From Eucommia ulmoides (Eukaryota > Streptophyta > Magnoliopsida > Garryales > Eucommiaceae): a DNA stretch of 64,000 bases. Position numbers and translations under genes: made by a program. The stretch covers positions 1,794,501 to 1,858,500 of the forward strand of contig CM028328.1 in assembly GCA_016647705.1 (NCBI GenBank). The letters run 5' to 3'. Of the stretch, positions 22,984 to 35,874 are shown one piece after another. The stretch's first letter is position 1. Each line of letters begins with the position of its first letter. Under the pieces are notes generated by a model. That model searched no databases. It was not told where the DNA came from and saw only the letters and a program-made list of their open reading frames with translations.

Positions 22984-23296
22984 AAAACATAAAATTGTTT
23001 TTAGTTTAATTTGGTATAACAATTCTTAATTTAGTCGAATTAAGCATAAATTAGTCCGAACGTACTTTTTTCTAAAATAAAAAATAAATAAAAACATTCT
23101 AATTTTATGGTACGACAATAGATGTTGCCAAACATAAGATTTGAGAATCGCCTCACAGTAATTGTGGGCAATCTCTTGAAGAAGTTAATCGGCGTCGACG
23201 GCACCCTCTGCCGGAAAATCGGGTGCCTCATCATCTAAAACCCTGCAAAAATCACTATAAATCCGAAAGAAATCTCGAGTTCATGTAGACATACAT
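22984..23296. other. Junction between duplication units A and B
   Basis: No gene. It includes a GC-richer piece at about 23145-23240 and otherwise AT-rich sequence. The matching sequence of unit B begins close to 23297 (CTCCGGGGACAAAATATAAT, compared with 12288 onward). Confidence 0.5.
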
Positions 23297-26200
23297 TTCA
23301 TACTCCGGGGACAAAATATAATTTTCTAAAAAAAGTGTAATTGCTTTTTCACACCTTATCTCAACTACACATCAACTTTTTCTAATTTCTCCCCCTTGAA
23401 AAAGTGAAATGACCATAAAGTGATTGATTCTTGCCAATAATTCAATCCTCAAAAGTCTTTTTTCATATAAAAATTAGTTAATTTACCCATTATTTAAAAA
23501 AAAAAAAACTTTAAATAAATTATTTATAATATTTTATCAATATATTTTTTTTATTTGATATCATAGTTAATATTAACTAAAACACCGATTAAAAAAAAAT
23601 AGGGACTAAAAAATAAATTTTGTAAAAAATAGGAATTAATATTAAGGGGTTTTGGTTAACAGTTCACAAACTTAAAATTTTAGTACATGCAATTCACGAG
23701 TTACAATATTTTTTTCAAAAATCTAAAATTAAATCACTGTAATTTTTTTATGTAAAAAATTACAATTATTTTTATGACGTACAATGATTTTGAATTTTTG
23801 ACAAAAATTATTGTATACAGTAAATTGGATGACTAGTAAATTGTAAAATCGAGAATTATGAAGAAAAAAAAAAACCTCAATATTGACTAAATATGGAATT
23901 TTGATTTGATATCACAACTAATATTACCAAAGTAATAAAAAATAAAAAATGTAGAATAAATTAAAAATAAAAATTCAAAAAACAACAATTACATATTAAA
24001 TAATATCACCATTGTCATCAAAAATAATATTTCCCAATATTATATCATAATAATTTAATTTAAATATTTAATTAAAAAGTTGAAAAAGTTGAAATAGACA
24101 TATGACATTCCTGTGGGGTCCCACTTGTAATTATTTAGACAAACTAGCCGTTACTTTTCCAAATATTTATTGTCGCCTTAAAGTCCAACGTCTTTATTCT
24201 TCATCCTGGTTAATGATTATGTTTAGGCCATGTTTGGTTTTAATTTTGTAAAAATCAGAGTAAAAATTGTACATTAAGGTTTAGTGGATCAATGTCGAAA
24301 TTCGGTTAAAATAGAAATTATTCATATCGTACGGTGAAGATGTAATTATTAATTCGAATCACGAAACTGCGACTTATAATAGTGTTATATTTGAACTGGT
24401 CAATGAATCGAATCTGAACTCGGGTTGAATCTTACAAGGTTTTTAGGTGAGAATTTTACTTATATGCATGTATGTCAGTAACAGTTTAATATCATCTGAT
24501 TTCTGATTGATTTAGAAGGTACTTGGCAGATATTGTACCGATATTGTACTGGACTTTCCAGGTAACATGTGGTTTCACACATAATTTTAGGAAAAAATAT
24601 TTTTTTTTGAGGGGCGAGGAATAGCTGTTTGAACCTGCATAAAGTATCAAACCACCCGCTTATTCGTTTACTTTTAATTTAATTAAATAGTCTGACGGAA
24701 GTTAAAGATCGAACTATTTAATTCTATATTTGAATTCGAGGCGAAAATACTCACTAATTTTCTAGAATTATCAGTTGAATTCAAATTAATAAACGTTTTT
24801 TTCGTAATGATTCAAATCACTAATAGGTCTACGTATATTTGCGTAGTTCGTTGCAAATCCGCGCGGTGGGAGTAGGGGCTTTAGGGAAGAGAGAGAACAA
24901 AATGAAACGTGTATTCAGAAATATTTTAAATTATGTTTCAAATATTATTAATATATAAAAAAAAATTATTAATATCTATTAATAAGTCCAGGCGGAAATA
25001 TATAAAATGTGTATTTTTGTGTCTTCAGACAAAAAAATATTTTTTTTTATATATACATATTAGAGAAGAAAGTTAAACTCTAGACCTTCCAAAAAAAAAA
25101 TAATGGTTATACACGTGTTGTTGACATGAGATAGAATAATACTTTCTATATGTAAATGATAGTTTCCCATCTCCTTACATGATTCATAGGTTAGGTCACC
25201 GAAAGTTCTTTAGGTCTAAGCCATGATTATGGTTTACGTTAAAACCAAAGTGAATTTCGTCCTATTTGTCCCCCCCACCCCACTTTAAAGGGGTTGTTAC
25301 TTATGGTGTTTGGTATGCAGGATTTTAAACGGGATTGTAATGTTCATGAAAATGATTATTTCATTCTTATGTTTTGGTACATGGGATTAAATTTTATTTT
25401 CATTACCAAGAATTTTTTAATCTAAAAAAAATAGGATTAACACCAATTAAACTTGGTACTAGTTAATCTCAATTACATGAGATTAAGTTTTAATAATTCG
25501 TTGGTAAAAAAACGCGATCAAATATTTGAATTGAAATGAAATTTAAAAAATTAACTATTGTACTGTTCGAAAATTTAATTAAATTACTATTTTACTATTT
25601 GATGTCATTCTAATACGACATGTAATCTCTTTTGTCGTCAAACATAAGAATGATAATTACCATTAAATTTTAAGACACATTAATCAACTATCACGAAAAA
25701 TATTCTAGAAATTAAATTTTAAGACACATTTGGTTGGAAAGACAAAAGAAAATTATCGTTGTTCGGTTAGTAAAAAAAAATAAAAAATAAAAATTAATTC
25801 ACTGTAATATAATTTACTATTTTATTATCAATGATATAATTGTAATTTTACTTATTCTCTCTCACTTTTTTTTTCTCCTAAATTATTTCGAAAATTGTTC
25901 ATTTATCCTTCCTATTTTATTTTTTTCTCCCATTTCCCATCTATACCAAATAAGGTCTTTTTTTTTTTTCATTCAATGAAATTAACCGTTAAATTTAATC
26001 GTGAATACACTAAATCAATGTAAAAAAATACGTTTTTAATCGATATACACGTAAATTGATTGAAAAACGTCTTATCATAAAAAAAAAATAATAATAATAA
26101 TATTCCTTTTCTGTCAAGGCAGATGAACAGCAAGCAAAGTCCAACGTTCATATTTGTTGAAAACGACATTACAATTTGTTAAAAACATTCAACGTACCTC

Positions 26201-27129
26201 CAAGGAGGAGATGATTATTTATCACTGGCTTTGAAAAAATGTTGTCCTTGGTTGCATTTTAGTTAAATTTCAACATCTATCCCCAATCTTTTTCCCATTA
26301 TCAGCACTTTTTCTTAGACAATAAGGTAGCCTACCTACACTATATATATATATATATACACACACCCCTTCATTTTGTCAAATTGGGTTTTTAATTATTT
26401 TTTTAATAAATAAAAAATTAATTTCTGGATTACTTGTATATATATATATATATACACACACACCTTCATTTTGTCAAATTGGGTTTTTAATTTTTTTTTT
26501 TTTTTGTTAATTTAATTTTTTAATAAATAAAAAATTCATTTCTGTTTTTTTTTTTTTTTTTTTTTTTAAAAAGCATTGATTTTCAGTAATCTGTGTTATT
26601 TTATTGGTATTTATTATTATAGTAAAATTTTAGTCTATACAATCCACATCCTATAATAACTTTTTATGACGTACAATGATTTTTGAATTTTTGAAAAAAA
26701 GTACTGTAGCATATACTATATATGGACTAAAATTTTAAATTTGTGGATTATTCTCCAAAATCTTTATTACCAAGGTTAGCAAGTAGCACTAGTATTAAGG
26801 ATTTTTTGAAAAACAATTAACGAAATTAAAATATTAGCACGTGCAGTTCACATGTTATAATAATTTTTTTAAATAAAAAATAACTATTAAAAATTCAAAA
26901 GTCACTATATGCTATGAAAATCATTATAATTTTTTATGTGAAAAAAATTATAATAATTTTTATATATTACAATAACTTTAAATTTTTTAATAACATTATT
27001 TTAGGGCATGAATAATGGACTAAAAGTCTAATTTGGTGCCTTGTGGATCAAAATTCCAATTATTAGGATCATTGCATCAAAACAAAAATAAATAAATAAA
27101 ATTAATAATTATTTAAGGAAAAATAAAGG

Positions 27130-27440
27130 GCGTTCTACGTCAACTCCATTATTTTACTCTTAATTTTAACAAAATCTCATACGCAATTACAATTTATATT
27201 TTAGTCCCGTTTATTAAAAAAAGACGCAAGGCCTAATACACGCTCTGCACTTTCGCAGTTACATATAACTAACTCGTGTATAAAATATTTATTAAAAATT
27301 TAATAAATATTACACAAATACGTGTAACTTGTAAAATGTAACTAATACTACACATGAGACTAAATCAAAATTTATATTTTAAATGAGATTAATATTAGAT
27401 TACATCCGTTATTTGGAACTAATCTTTTGGCTATTGGGTT
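27130..27440. repeat. R1 repeat family, copy b
   Basis: Matches 6793-7105 in order: TCTCATACGCAATTACAATT, CAAGGCCTAATACACGC, GCACTTTCGCAGTTACAT, then GATTAATATTAGATTACATC. Specific to unit B. Confidence 0.7.
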
Positions 27441-27444
27441 GGAG

Positions 27445-28071
27445 TAGGGATGTCAACGATCCGGGTTCGGCTCAATTTCAGGCAAAATCAAAACCAAAAT
27501 TGTTTAAGATATATAAAACCAAAATTAAAACCGTCTATTTTTTTAAACGGTTTTAAAACCGGACCGTTTAATTTTAGCCAAAACAAAAACCGTAAAACCA
27601 CGAAACCGTTTAAGATTTTAAACTTTTATAAAAAACTAAAACCGAAAGCAAAAACGCAACCACGAATCGCAATTCACTATTAATTCTAAACATTCTTCAA
27701 ATCATACTTTTTAAAATAACTAAAAACCAATTACATAAAAATATTTTTCAAAATCATACAATCTGCGAAACCAACTACATGAAAACAGTCTTCAATATAA
27801 ACTAAAAATCAACTAAAGTGTAAACTAAAATAGTTAAAAGTGTAAATAAATAAAAACAGGGATGAAATTATATATATATCGATTACGTGTTTTGGTTACG
27901 CGGTTACCATTTCAAAATCAAAATCAGAACTAAAATCGCTTCGGTTTCTAAATCTAAAATCAAAATCACTTAGTCGGTTTCAATTCAAACCATTCAATTC
28001 GGTTTCAATTCGGACTATTCAATTCGATTTCTTTCGGTTATCCGTCAGTTCAGTTTTTTTTGTCATCTCTA
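27445..28071. mobile_element. hAT non-autonomous element with 8-bp target duplication
   Basis: The ends are TAGGGATGTCAACG and TTTTGTCATCTCTA, flanked by GGTTGGAG on both sides (27437-27444 and 28072-28079). The interior repeats CCAAAACC/GGTTTT words and has no transposase. A truncated relative is at 10972. Confidence 0.9.
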
Positions 28072-28079
28072 GGTTGGAG

Positions 28080-28850
28080 TTGTTTTCAGAGAGGAAATAA
28101 TGGTAGAGAGAGAGAGAGTGTAGGAGAGAGAATAGGAAGGATGGTATAGAGAGAGAAGACGAGAGAGAGAAAGAATAGGTGGTAGAGGGAGACTAGGAGA
28201 GAGAGAGAGAAGCTGGTAGAGAGAGACTAGGAGATAGAAGATGAGAGAGAAGACAGTAGAGAGAGAAAACCCGGGTATTAAAACCTGGGATTTCGAACTC
28301 CGAACCCCGATTATACGTAAAAAAATATTCTCTAAACTCGAGATTGTCAAAGAGCGGTAAATTGTCTTTTATCTCTTCTATTTTGTCTAATTATCAATTT
28401 ATATTTCTCAATAAAAAATTATTATAGTTAACTTATTTTTTACAATCGTCCTCAATATCAAAAGGGGTCTTAAATTTTTCATCTTCCCGATTAAGTACAT
28501 TATTATTTAATATTAAATTTGAAAATATAATCCCAGACTATCAATCCCAAATTTTATTTAAATTACACTTTCAACCCGGAATTGTCAAAATAAAACAAAA
28601 AATTTGTCCGCATATCCCGGGTGGACAATCCCGGATTTAGATAATGTTTTTGGACGTATGATCGGGCCTTGTAACGTCGAGTCGGTTTTAATATTAAGGT
28701 TATCAATCTCGAATTATAATTGTTTTGTAAAAAAAAAAAAAAAAAAAAAGTAATAAAAGAAATTATTTTTACCTAAACAGCTAGAGAGAGAAGACGGTAG
28801 AGAGAGAAAATGGTAGAGAGAGAGTGGGGATTGGTTATCTACTAGCTCTT
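28080..28850. repeat. GAGA-rich and CCCGGATTGTCAATCCC-type repeats upstream of copy B
   Basis: GA microsatellite tracts (28090-28270 and 28785-28825) flank sequence with repeated GATTGTCAA/CCCGGATT words. The second part matches 17991-18328 of unit A. No gene. Confidence 0.6.
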
Positions 28851-29002
28851 AGAGAAAGAAAATTGTGCCACCCCCCTGGTAGTACTTTTGTCCACTCTTC
28901 CTCTACGCCTCAACTCCCTCCACCCCCCCTCCCCCACCACACCCACCCACCCACCACCATTTTTCCCACCTGCCCCACCACTCTCTCTCCTCTTTCTCTC
29001 TC

Positions 29003-29010
29003 TATAAATA
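29003..29010 (+). promoter_or_regulatory. TATA box of glucanase copy B
   Basis: TATAAATA lies 68 bases upstream of the ATG at 29078 in a CT-rich leader, conserved with copy A. Confidence 0.75.
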
Positions 29011-29077
29011 CTCATCTCCATCTCAAACTCCATCGTCAATTTTCCCTCTTTCTCGAGATATACTGTGTTCAGACAAC

Positions 29078-31269
29078 ATGGGCACTTCCGGTTATCCCCA
29101 TTGTCTACTGCTCATCTCTCTCTTACTCTCTCTCTCATGGCTCCGTCTCTCTCTCTCCGATTCCGGTTCGGTCGGAATCAACTACGGCCGTATCGCCGAC
29201 AACCTCCCGGACCCATCAAGGGTCGTTCAGCTCCTCAAATCCGTTAATCTTACCCGGGCCAAGCTCTACGATACCGATTCCTCCGTCCTCACCGCCTTCG
29301 CCGGCTCTGGTATTTCCTTCACCGTCGCGCTCCCCAACGAGCAACTCTCCGCCGCCGCCGCTAACCAGTCGTATACCGACTCGTGGGTACAATCCAACAT
29401 CGTCGCTTACCAGCCGCAGACACTGATTGACGCCATCGCCGTCGGGAACGAGGTGTTCGTGGACCCGCACAACACCACGGAATTCCTCGTACCCGCCATG
29501 ACCAACATGTATGCGTCGCTGGTGAAGTACAACATCAATTCTTCGATCAAGGTTTCGTCGCCGATAGCGCTGAGCGCGCTGCAGAGCTCGTATCCGTCGT
29601 CCGCCGGCGCGTTCAAACAGGAGTTGATCGAACCGGTGATCAAACCCATGCTGAATTTTCTCCGGCAAACGGGATCGTATCTCATGGTTAACGCCTATCC
29701 ATTTTTCGCTTACACAGCGAACACCGACACAATCTCTCTGGATTATGCTCTGTTCCGGCGAAACAATGGCGTCACCGACCCCAACAACGGGCTCGTCTAC
29801 AATAGCCTGTTCGACGCCCAACTCGACGCCGTTTTCGCCGCCATGAGAGCACTCCAATACGACGACGTAAAGGTCGTCGTCTCCGAGACGGGCTGGCCAT
29901 CACATGGAGACGAAAACGAAGCCGGAGCAACCGAGGAAAACGCGGCGGCGTATAACGGCAACCTCGTCCGCCGAGTCCTCAACGGCGGCGGAACTCCCCT
30001 AAGACCGAACGACACTCTCAACGTCTACCTATTCGCCCTCTTCAACGAGAATCAAAAAACCGGCCCCACGTCGGAGAAAAACTACGGCCTTTTTTACCCG
30101 AACGAAGAGAGAGTCTACGACATACCCTTGACCAGCAACGCCAACTCGACGGTGGCCAACGGAACCACCACACGGGTGGTGACGCCGGGAACCGGAGACA
30201 GCGGAAATGTGTCGACCAGCCTGGCGGGGCAAACGTGGTGCGTGGCGAACGGGAATGCCGGAGAGGAGAAGCTGAAGGCGGCGATCAACTACGCTTGCGG
30301 GGAAGGAGGAGCTGATTGCCGTCCGATCCAAGAGGGTGCCACGTGTTACAATCCTAACAGCTTGGAGGCACACGCATCGTACGCGTTCAATAGTTACTAT
30401 CAGAAGAATCAGCGCGTGAGTGGGACCTGCTATTTCGGCGGTGCGGCCCACGTGGTCACGCAACCTCCTAGTGAGTACCTTATCATTTCTCTTTCTAATT
30501 TTTCAATATTAATTTTTGACTTTTAAATTAATTAAATTTAGACATTGAAATGAACAATCTACTAAATTTAAATTTATTTTTTTTATACAGTAATTTTTTT
30601 TAAATAAAAAATTATTATAATACATATAACAATTTTGTTGATGCATACTGATTTTTGAATTTTTTACAGTAATTTTAAACGTCTAAAAAAATTTAAAAAA
30701 TTATAGTAACCTCAAAATTGTTAAATTTATTATTATTAATTAAACCATATCACTATTCAATCAATGAAAACTCTTATTAATTAATTATATTTTAATTTCA
30801 AATACAATATAGGCTTTTGAAAATGTAGAATTGGTTTTCAATTTTGAAATTTGTTTTTTTTTATTTTTTATTTTGTGTAATTGTATTTTTTTCCCCCAAT
30901 AAAACTTTATATTTTGGGTAAAGACGCGCATAACCTACCGCACAACGTTCCGACTTCATTAAACTAAAAGCAACCCTTTTTTTAATAAAATGAAACGTAA
31001 TTTTTTTTTCAGTTTCTTGTAAAATTTAGAGATAAAAATTTATTTTCAACGATTTTTAGGCTTATTCGGCTAAATTAAAAAAAAAAAATTATCATAAGCA
31101 AAACCCGGTAAAGTGTAATTTTTTAATGTAGAAAGACAATTGACCCTAATATTTTTATATCCTTTTTAAAAAAAATTAAAATATGGTGCTTAATATATTA
31201 TTTACTAATTTTTATTTTTTTTTTAATTTTTCAGGGTATGGCACTTGCAATTTCCCTACAGGATATTGA
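29078..31269 (+). CDS. GH17 glucan endo-1,3-beta-glucosidase with X8/CBM43 domain (copy B)
   Basis: A secreted beta-1,3-glucanase of the cell wall. Exon 1 is 29078-30470 and exon 2 is 31235-31269. The donor is GTGAGT at 30471 and the acceptor TTTTTCAG ends at 31234. An Arg codon spans the junction, giving 475 aa. The parts are: signal peptide (about 1-27); GH17 domain with SVGINYGR, acid/base E125 (VGNEVF) and nucleophile E270 (VSETGWPS); linker; and X8 domain from about 386 (TWCVANGN) with six cysteines (388, 407, 414, 423, 451, 469), ending QPPRYGTCNFPTGY. No hydrophobic GPI tail follows the X8 domain. It closely resembles the class I remember for Arabidopsis At5g55180/At4g26830, including the tiny last exon product. 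No gene symbol is assigned. Confidence 0.95.
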
Positions 31270-32093
31270 GGACCAAATTATTTTTATTTTATTTTTGTTT
31301 TGAGATAAATTAATTTAAAATAGGAATTTAGCAGCTTTGATTATTTTTAATGTAATTAAATTAAATATGTTTACCACCTACTATTTTTGTATTTATTTTA
31401 TTGTTTGCTTCAATTTTATTCTCACTTGTTGATTAAAAAAAAATATTTTTTTTTTAATTAAATAAGATAAGATTCCTATTAATATTTATTTTTTAAAATT
31501 AGGTGAAGGGATTAAACCTAAAAAAAATATATTATATTATAATACGTTTAAATAATTATTTACCAAAAAAAAAAATTAAAAATTAAAATATTAATGATTG
31601 TTAAACGGTCATTTTTATGGCGGTTCGGTTAATTATATTTTGTACACGCAAGTCATGTTTGTAAACTTAAAAAAGTTATTGAAAATTTAATATATTAAAT
31701 ATTTTTTATAATAAATTTATTTTATAATTATAATTACGAATTTATTTATAATTTTCAATTAAATATTGATTATGTAATAGTCATGCTGAACATAAAACAA
31801 CTTCTTCCTATTATAATACAATATATATTATTTTTAGTTTAATCCCTTCACCAAATTGAATAAATAATTTGAAAAAGCAGCAAAGGGAATTTTGTTGAAT
31901 TTTTAATTTAATTTTCACTTAATTTTTCAACTAACTTCATTAATTAAATAATTTTAATTACACTTATCAAATATACTTAATTAATTAAATAGTTAATCTA
32001 ATCAATTTTAAGTGCTTAATTTAATTATCGAACATGTCTTAAGTTTTTTTACCACTTAAGTAGTATATATGAATTCGTTTACACTATAAAGAT

Positions 32094-32319
32094 TAGGATT
32101 GTAAGTAAAAATCGTGTATCCGCCCCGCCCTGCACGGTCCGCCCACCAGGTCGGGCGGTTAGAGACTGCCCGATAAAATTCATAACCAAACTCGGCCTGC
32201 CTGCAAGGGACACCAACCAGGATTGGATACCCGCGATACCATACCCGCGTTCTTCGAATCCGATCGAAATGAAAACATAATTCTTCTATCCCGACCCGCC
32301 CACCCAATTTACACCCCTA
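32094..32319. mobile_element. hAT MITE with 8-bp target duplication (unit B)
   Basis: Same insertion as 21416-21652: left end TAGGATTGTAAG, right end TTTACACCCCTA, flanked by ATAAAGAT (32086-32093 and 32320-32327). A third, partial copy ends at about 33303 through the local tandem duplication. Confidence 0.88.
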
Positions 32320-33640
32320 ATAAAGATAGAATAGTTGTGCTGAATATGCTTAGCTAAAAGTCAACATCTATATTTTATTAATTAAAATTCAAAAAAAAAA
32401 TAAAATAGCAACTAAAAATTTATCATTTAAAATTTAAAGATTATCAAATCAATATATTTTTTTATTGTTTTATTAAAAAGTGAAAAATTATTGAAACAAA
32501 TAATTTGTTAAAGCCCATAATTCACAATTGTTTGAAGCCCAAGCCCAACTACCCTTTCATAAAATATATAAATAATTTTTGAAAAAAAAAAAACTTTAAA
32601 AACATATGATAATGTTTTGTATTCCACGTGTCAGTCACTAATCATTGACCTCATTTTTTTATTTTTATTTTTTTATATAAACCATCCGGTATCCAATAAT
32701 CACATTAGATTTCGATTAATTCAGATTAAGTTGGGTCGGACCACTCCTCGATATATCTCTTCCTGGAAGTACCCCTGATCTATTTAATAACGTTCATTAT
32801 CAAACTGACTGCCATCTTTTTCTGTCCGTGAAGGTCATTTTTGGGTCCAATGGAATTCATAGGTATAGAAAGAAGCCCTATCAAATAAATATTTTTTCTT
32901 TCGACCATATTTCAATTATTAATACGATATACGAGGAGCGCTACTACAAAGAGTATTACACCCTTGATCATGATATATCGATGGCAGGAAAATTATTAAA
33001 ACAAATAATTTATTAAAGCCCATAATTCACAATTGTTTGAAGCCCAATCCCAACTACCCTTTCATAAAATATATATAGTAAAAAAAACACATATAATAAT
33101 GTTTTATATTCCCCGTGTTTTATATTCCCCGTGTCTGTCACTCAGGGTCATTTGGTAACTATTTCGTGCCCATCCCATTCAGTGAAATAAGAATGTGATG
33201 AGATACCCTTAATAGTTGATACCATACCTACGTTTTCCGAACCTGACCGAAATAAAAACATAATTCTTATATCTCCGACCCGCCCACCCGATTTACACCC
33301 CTAATAAAGATAGAATAGTTGAGCTGAATATGCTTAGCGCTAAAAAGTCAACATCTATATTTTTTTTTAATTTTATTAATTAAAATTCAAAAAAAAAAAA
33401 AAAATAGCAACTAAAAATTTATCATTTAAAATTTAAGATTATCAAATCAAATATTTTTTATGGTTTTATTAAAAAGTGAAAAATTATTGAAACAAATAAT
33501 TTGTTAAAGCCCACATAATTCACAATTGTTTGAAGCCCAAGCCCAACAACCCTTTCATAAAATATATATATATATATATATATGAAAAATATATATATAA
33601 TAATGTTTTATATTCTGCGTGTCAGTCACTAAGGGCCCGT
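32320..33640. repeat. Local tandem duplication in unit B 3' flank
   Basis: A block containing AATAATTTGTTAAAGCCC and CACAATTGTTTGAAGCCCA appears at about 32490, 32996 and 33485, but once in unit A (21827). The hAT right end also recurs (32319 and 33303). A roughly 320-bp piece at 32660-32985 has no counterpart in unit A and looks like a separate insertion of unknown type. Confidence 0.75.
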
Positions 33641-33779
33641 TTGGTAACTGTTTCGTGCCCATCCCATGCATAAGAATGTGATGAGAATTCTGTATCTTTT
33701 TTTGGAGCAGAATTGCATTTGTTAACAACATAATGTTGTTATGATTTGAGAACATAATTGCATTTAGTAATGACATAAC

Positions 33780-34300
33780 TTATTTTGGTCCTAGAAATCA
33801 AGAACAAACTCAAAACCACAATTAATAAATCGTCAAGCAATTGAATCCTAAACCCTAATAAAAAAATTATAAAGCAATCGAATCCTAGACCATAATTAAA
33901 AAATTACCAAGCAATCGAACCTTAAACCCAAATCGAAATCAAAATTCTAAACCACAGTTGAAACCTCAATCGAAATCGAGACTCCAATTAGAATCAAAAT
34001 GGAAACCCTAATTGAGATTGACGAAATCGAAATACCCTAAATCGAAATCAGTTTTGACGAAATCGGCCAAGTCGATTTCGATTTAGGGTCAAACAAGGAA
34101 ATCGGCGAAATCAAAATACCCTAAATCGAAATCGAAAAAATCGAAATACCCTAAATTGCAATCGATTTTGGCAAAATTGAAATCCATGGAATCAAAATCG
34201 ATTTCGATTTAGGGTTGAACTAGGAAAGCGACGAAATTGATTTCGATTTAGGGTCGAACAAGGAAATCGACGACAAACACCACAAACAAGGAAATCGACG
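33780..34300. repeat. AAATCGA/TCGATTT-rich repeat region (unit B)
   Basis: Counterpart of 22080-22520. Upstream is GGGCCCGTTTGGTAACTG (about 33636), the start of a Tourist-like terminus that is deleted in unit A. This suggests the repeat region is the interior of a MITE-like element. The right terminus is not clear. Confidence 0.7.
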
Positions 34301-34599
34301 AAGGAGGAGGAGCAGCAGATCCAGATCTATGCTGAAGAACACGTTGAAAAAGAAGAAAAAAATAAGAGAGAAAAAAGAGACCTACAAAAATCAAAATACA
34401 GACCTCATTAATAATTTCAAAAATACCGAGCGCATCCTTTCTTTTATTTATAGGAATATATGGAAATAATTTTTTTTTGTTTTATATTTTTTTAAAAAAA
34501 ATGGGAATGATTTTAAATTTTAGAATGAAAACGAGAACGGGAACAAATTTAAGAAACGTTATATCGAAACAAAAATTCAAAATATATGAGAATCGCATG

Positions 34600-34800
34600 G
34601 GAATTTTGGAAGAAGGCAAACGGGGGCGTAAATCATTGACGTCATCGATACGACACAACAGCAGCCGTTTGCCGGTGTACCGGCCGAAGGGCCCCACTCC
34701 CCACGACCGCGTTTCCAGCTTTTCGGACCCGTTGTTAGCCCGGTTAAACGTGACCGGTTTAGCCGGTCATCGTTAAGGCGGGAAAAAAAGATTGTCTCGA
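34600..34800. other. Orphan GC-rich island
   Basis: About 180 bases of GC-rich sequence in AT-rich spacer, including the palindrome TGACGTCA (34638-34645), which is a bZIP-type site, and CGGTTTAGCCGG. No gene follows on either strand. It may be a promoter remnant. Confidence 0.35.
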
Positions 34801-34859
34801 GATCATAATCGTGATATGTTTGGCTGACAGATGTCGGACAGTGGACCCATCTCCGATTC

Positions 34860-35830
34860 AAATCCCTTATTTATCCTTAATTTAAAAAAAAAAATTCCTA
34901 TCCAATTACAACTCCTATTTTACTCTCATACGAAGAAAAAAAAAAAAAAAAAAAGAAGAAAGAAAGAAAGAAAAAGACGGAACACCCAATACACACACTG
35001 TACTCTTGCAGTTATACATATATAGTTTGTGTGTGAAATATTGTTACATGTAATTTTTAACTTGTAACTAGTATTACATTGGTACATGTAACTAATATTA
35101 CACAGACGTGAGTATATACGGGATTATTACATAATTTAAGAGACTAAGGCCATGTTTGGTAACTGTTTTCATTCCAGAAATTCTCATCCCATTCCTAAAT
35201 TTTTGGGAATAGCGTTTGGTAATTTTTGTTTCCGTTTCCATTTAATTCCCATTTGAGAATTGTGCCCACTTTTTTCTTAAGAAATGAGAAACAAAAAAAA
35301 GTTATTTTTCATTATTCTCATTCCATTTCCAAAACACACGGTCATTGTTCATCCACCGTCTAACCGCCGTCCACCTCCGCCTGTCGCTGCCGGCCATCTC
35401 CGGCGACCGTCGTCGGTCACCGTCCGGCTACTGTTACCCATCAGCCACAGCCGTCCAGCCGGCGCCGGCGCCGGTGTCATTGTCGTTCGGCCGATGCCGG
35501 AGTACCGTCGTCCTGCCTGCGCCGGCGACGGCGCCACTGCGGTCCGGCCAAAACAGAAAAAAAAAACCAAAAAATAAAAAATTTTAGGATAAAATCGTTA
35601 CCAAACACAATTCTCTTCCTAAAACAAAAAAAAAAATTATTGTTACCAAACGCGATTCTACTCCCAAGAAGAAAACAAAATTCCCATCCCATCTCCATCC
35701 CACTGCTGGAATGAAAACAAAAACGGTTATCAAACGCCACCTAAGTGAAAGCTTATATTTTAAATAAAACTAATAGTAAATTATACCCGCTACTTAAGAC
35801 TAATTACCAATTATCCCTTTAATTTATTTA
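34860..35830. repeat. R1 repeat family, copy c, split by a MITE
   Basis: The left part, 34860-35147, has CAATACACACACTG and GTTACATGTAA words. The right part, 35742-35830, has AACTAATAGTAAATTATACC and CTAATTACCAATTATCCC. Together they match copies at 6793 and 27130. Element T2 interrupts them. Confidence 0.7.
35148..35741. mobile_element. Tourist-like element T2 with TAA target duplication
   Basis: The ends are GGCCATGTTTGGTAACTG and CGGTTATCAAACGCCACC, flanked by TAA (35145-35147 and 35742-35744). It has conserved AT-rich arms and a GC-rich core (about 35345-35550). PIF/Harbinger-type by termini and 3-bp duplication. It is inserted in R1 copy c. Confidence 0.88.
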
Positions 35831-35874
35831 TCAAATGAGATCATTTGTATTTTTAAAAAAACGCCTTTATTGTT

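Larger units (their letters stand above)
23297..34400. repeat. Segmental tandem duplication, unit B
   Basis: This is the second copy of the unit at 12288-22983. It holds the intact-looking glucanase gene. It has its own later additions: R1 copy b, the hAT element at 27445-28071, and an internal tandem duplication near 32.3-33.6 kb. The right limit is approximate, where homology to about 22950 fades. Confidence 0.85.

Noticed and set aside
29216-29857. 213-codon open frame on the minus strand inside glucanase copy B (and shorter counterparts in copy A)
   Set aside because: It is the shadow of a GC-rich GH17 exon. It has no recognisable domain and its conservation follows the sense gene.
35284-35587. 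Open frames in the GC-rich cores of the Tourist-like elements
   Set aside because: Low-complexity Pro/Arg/Ser translations that differ between copies, with no conserved protein.
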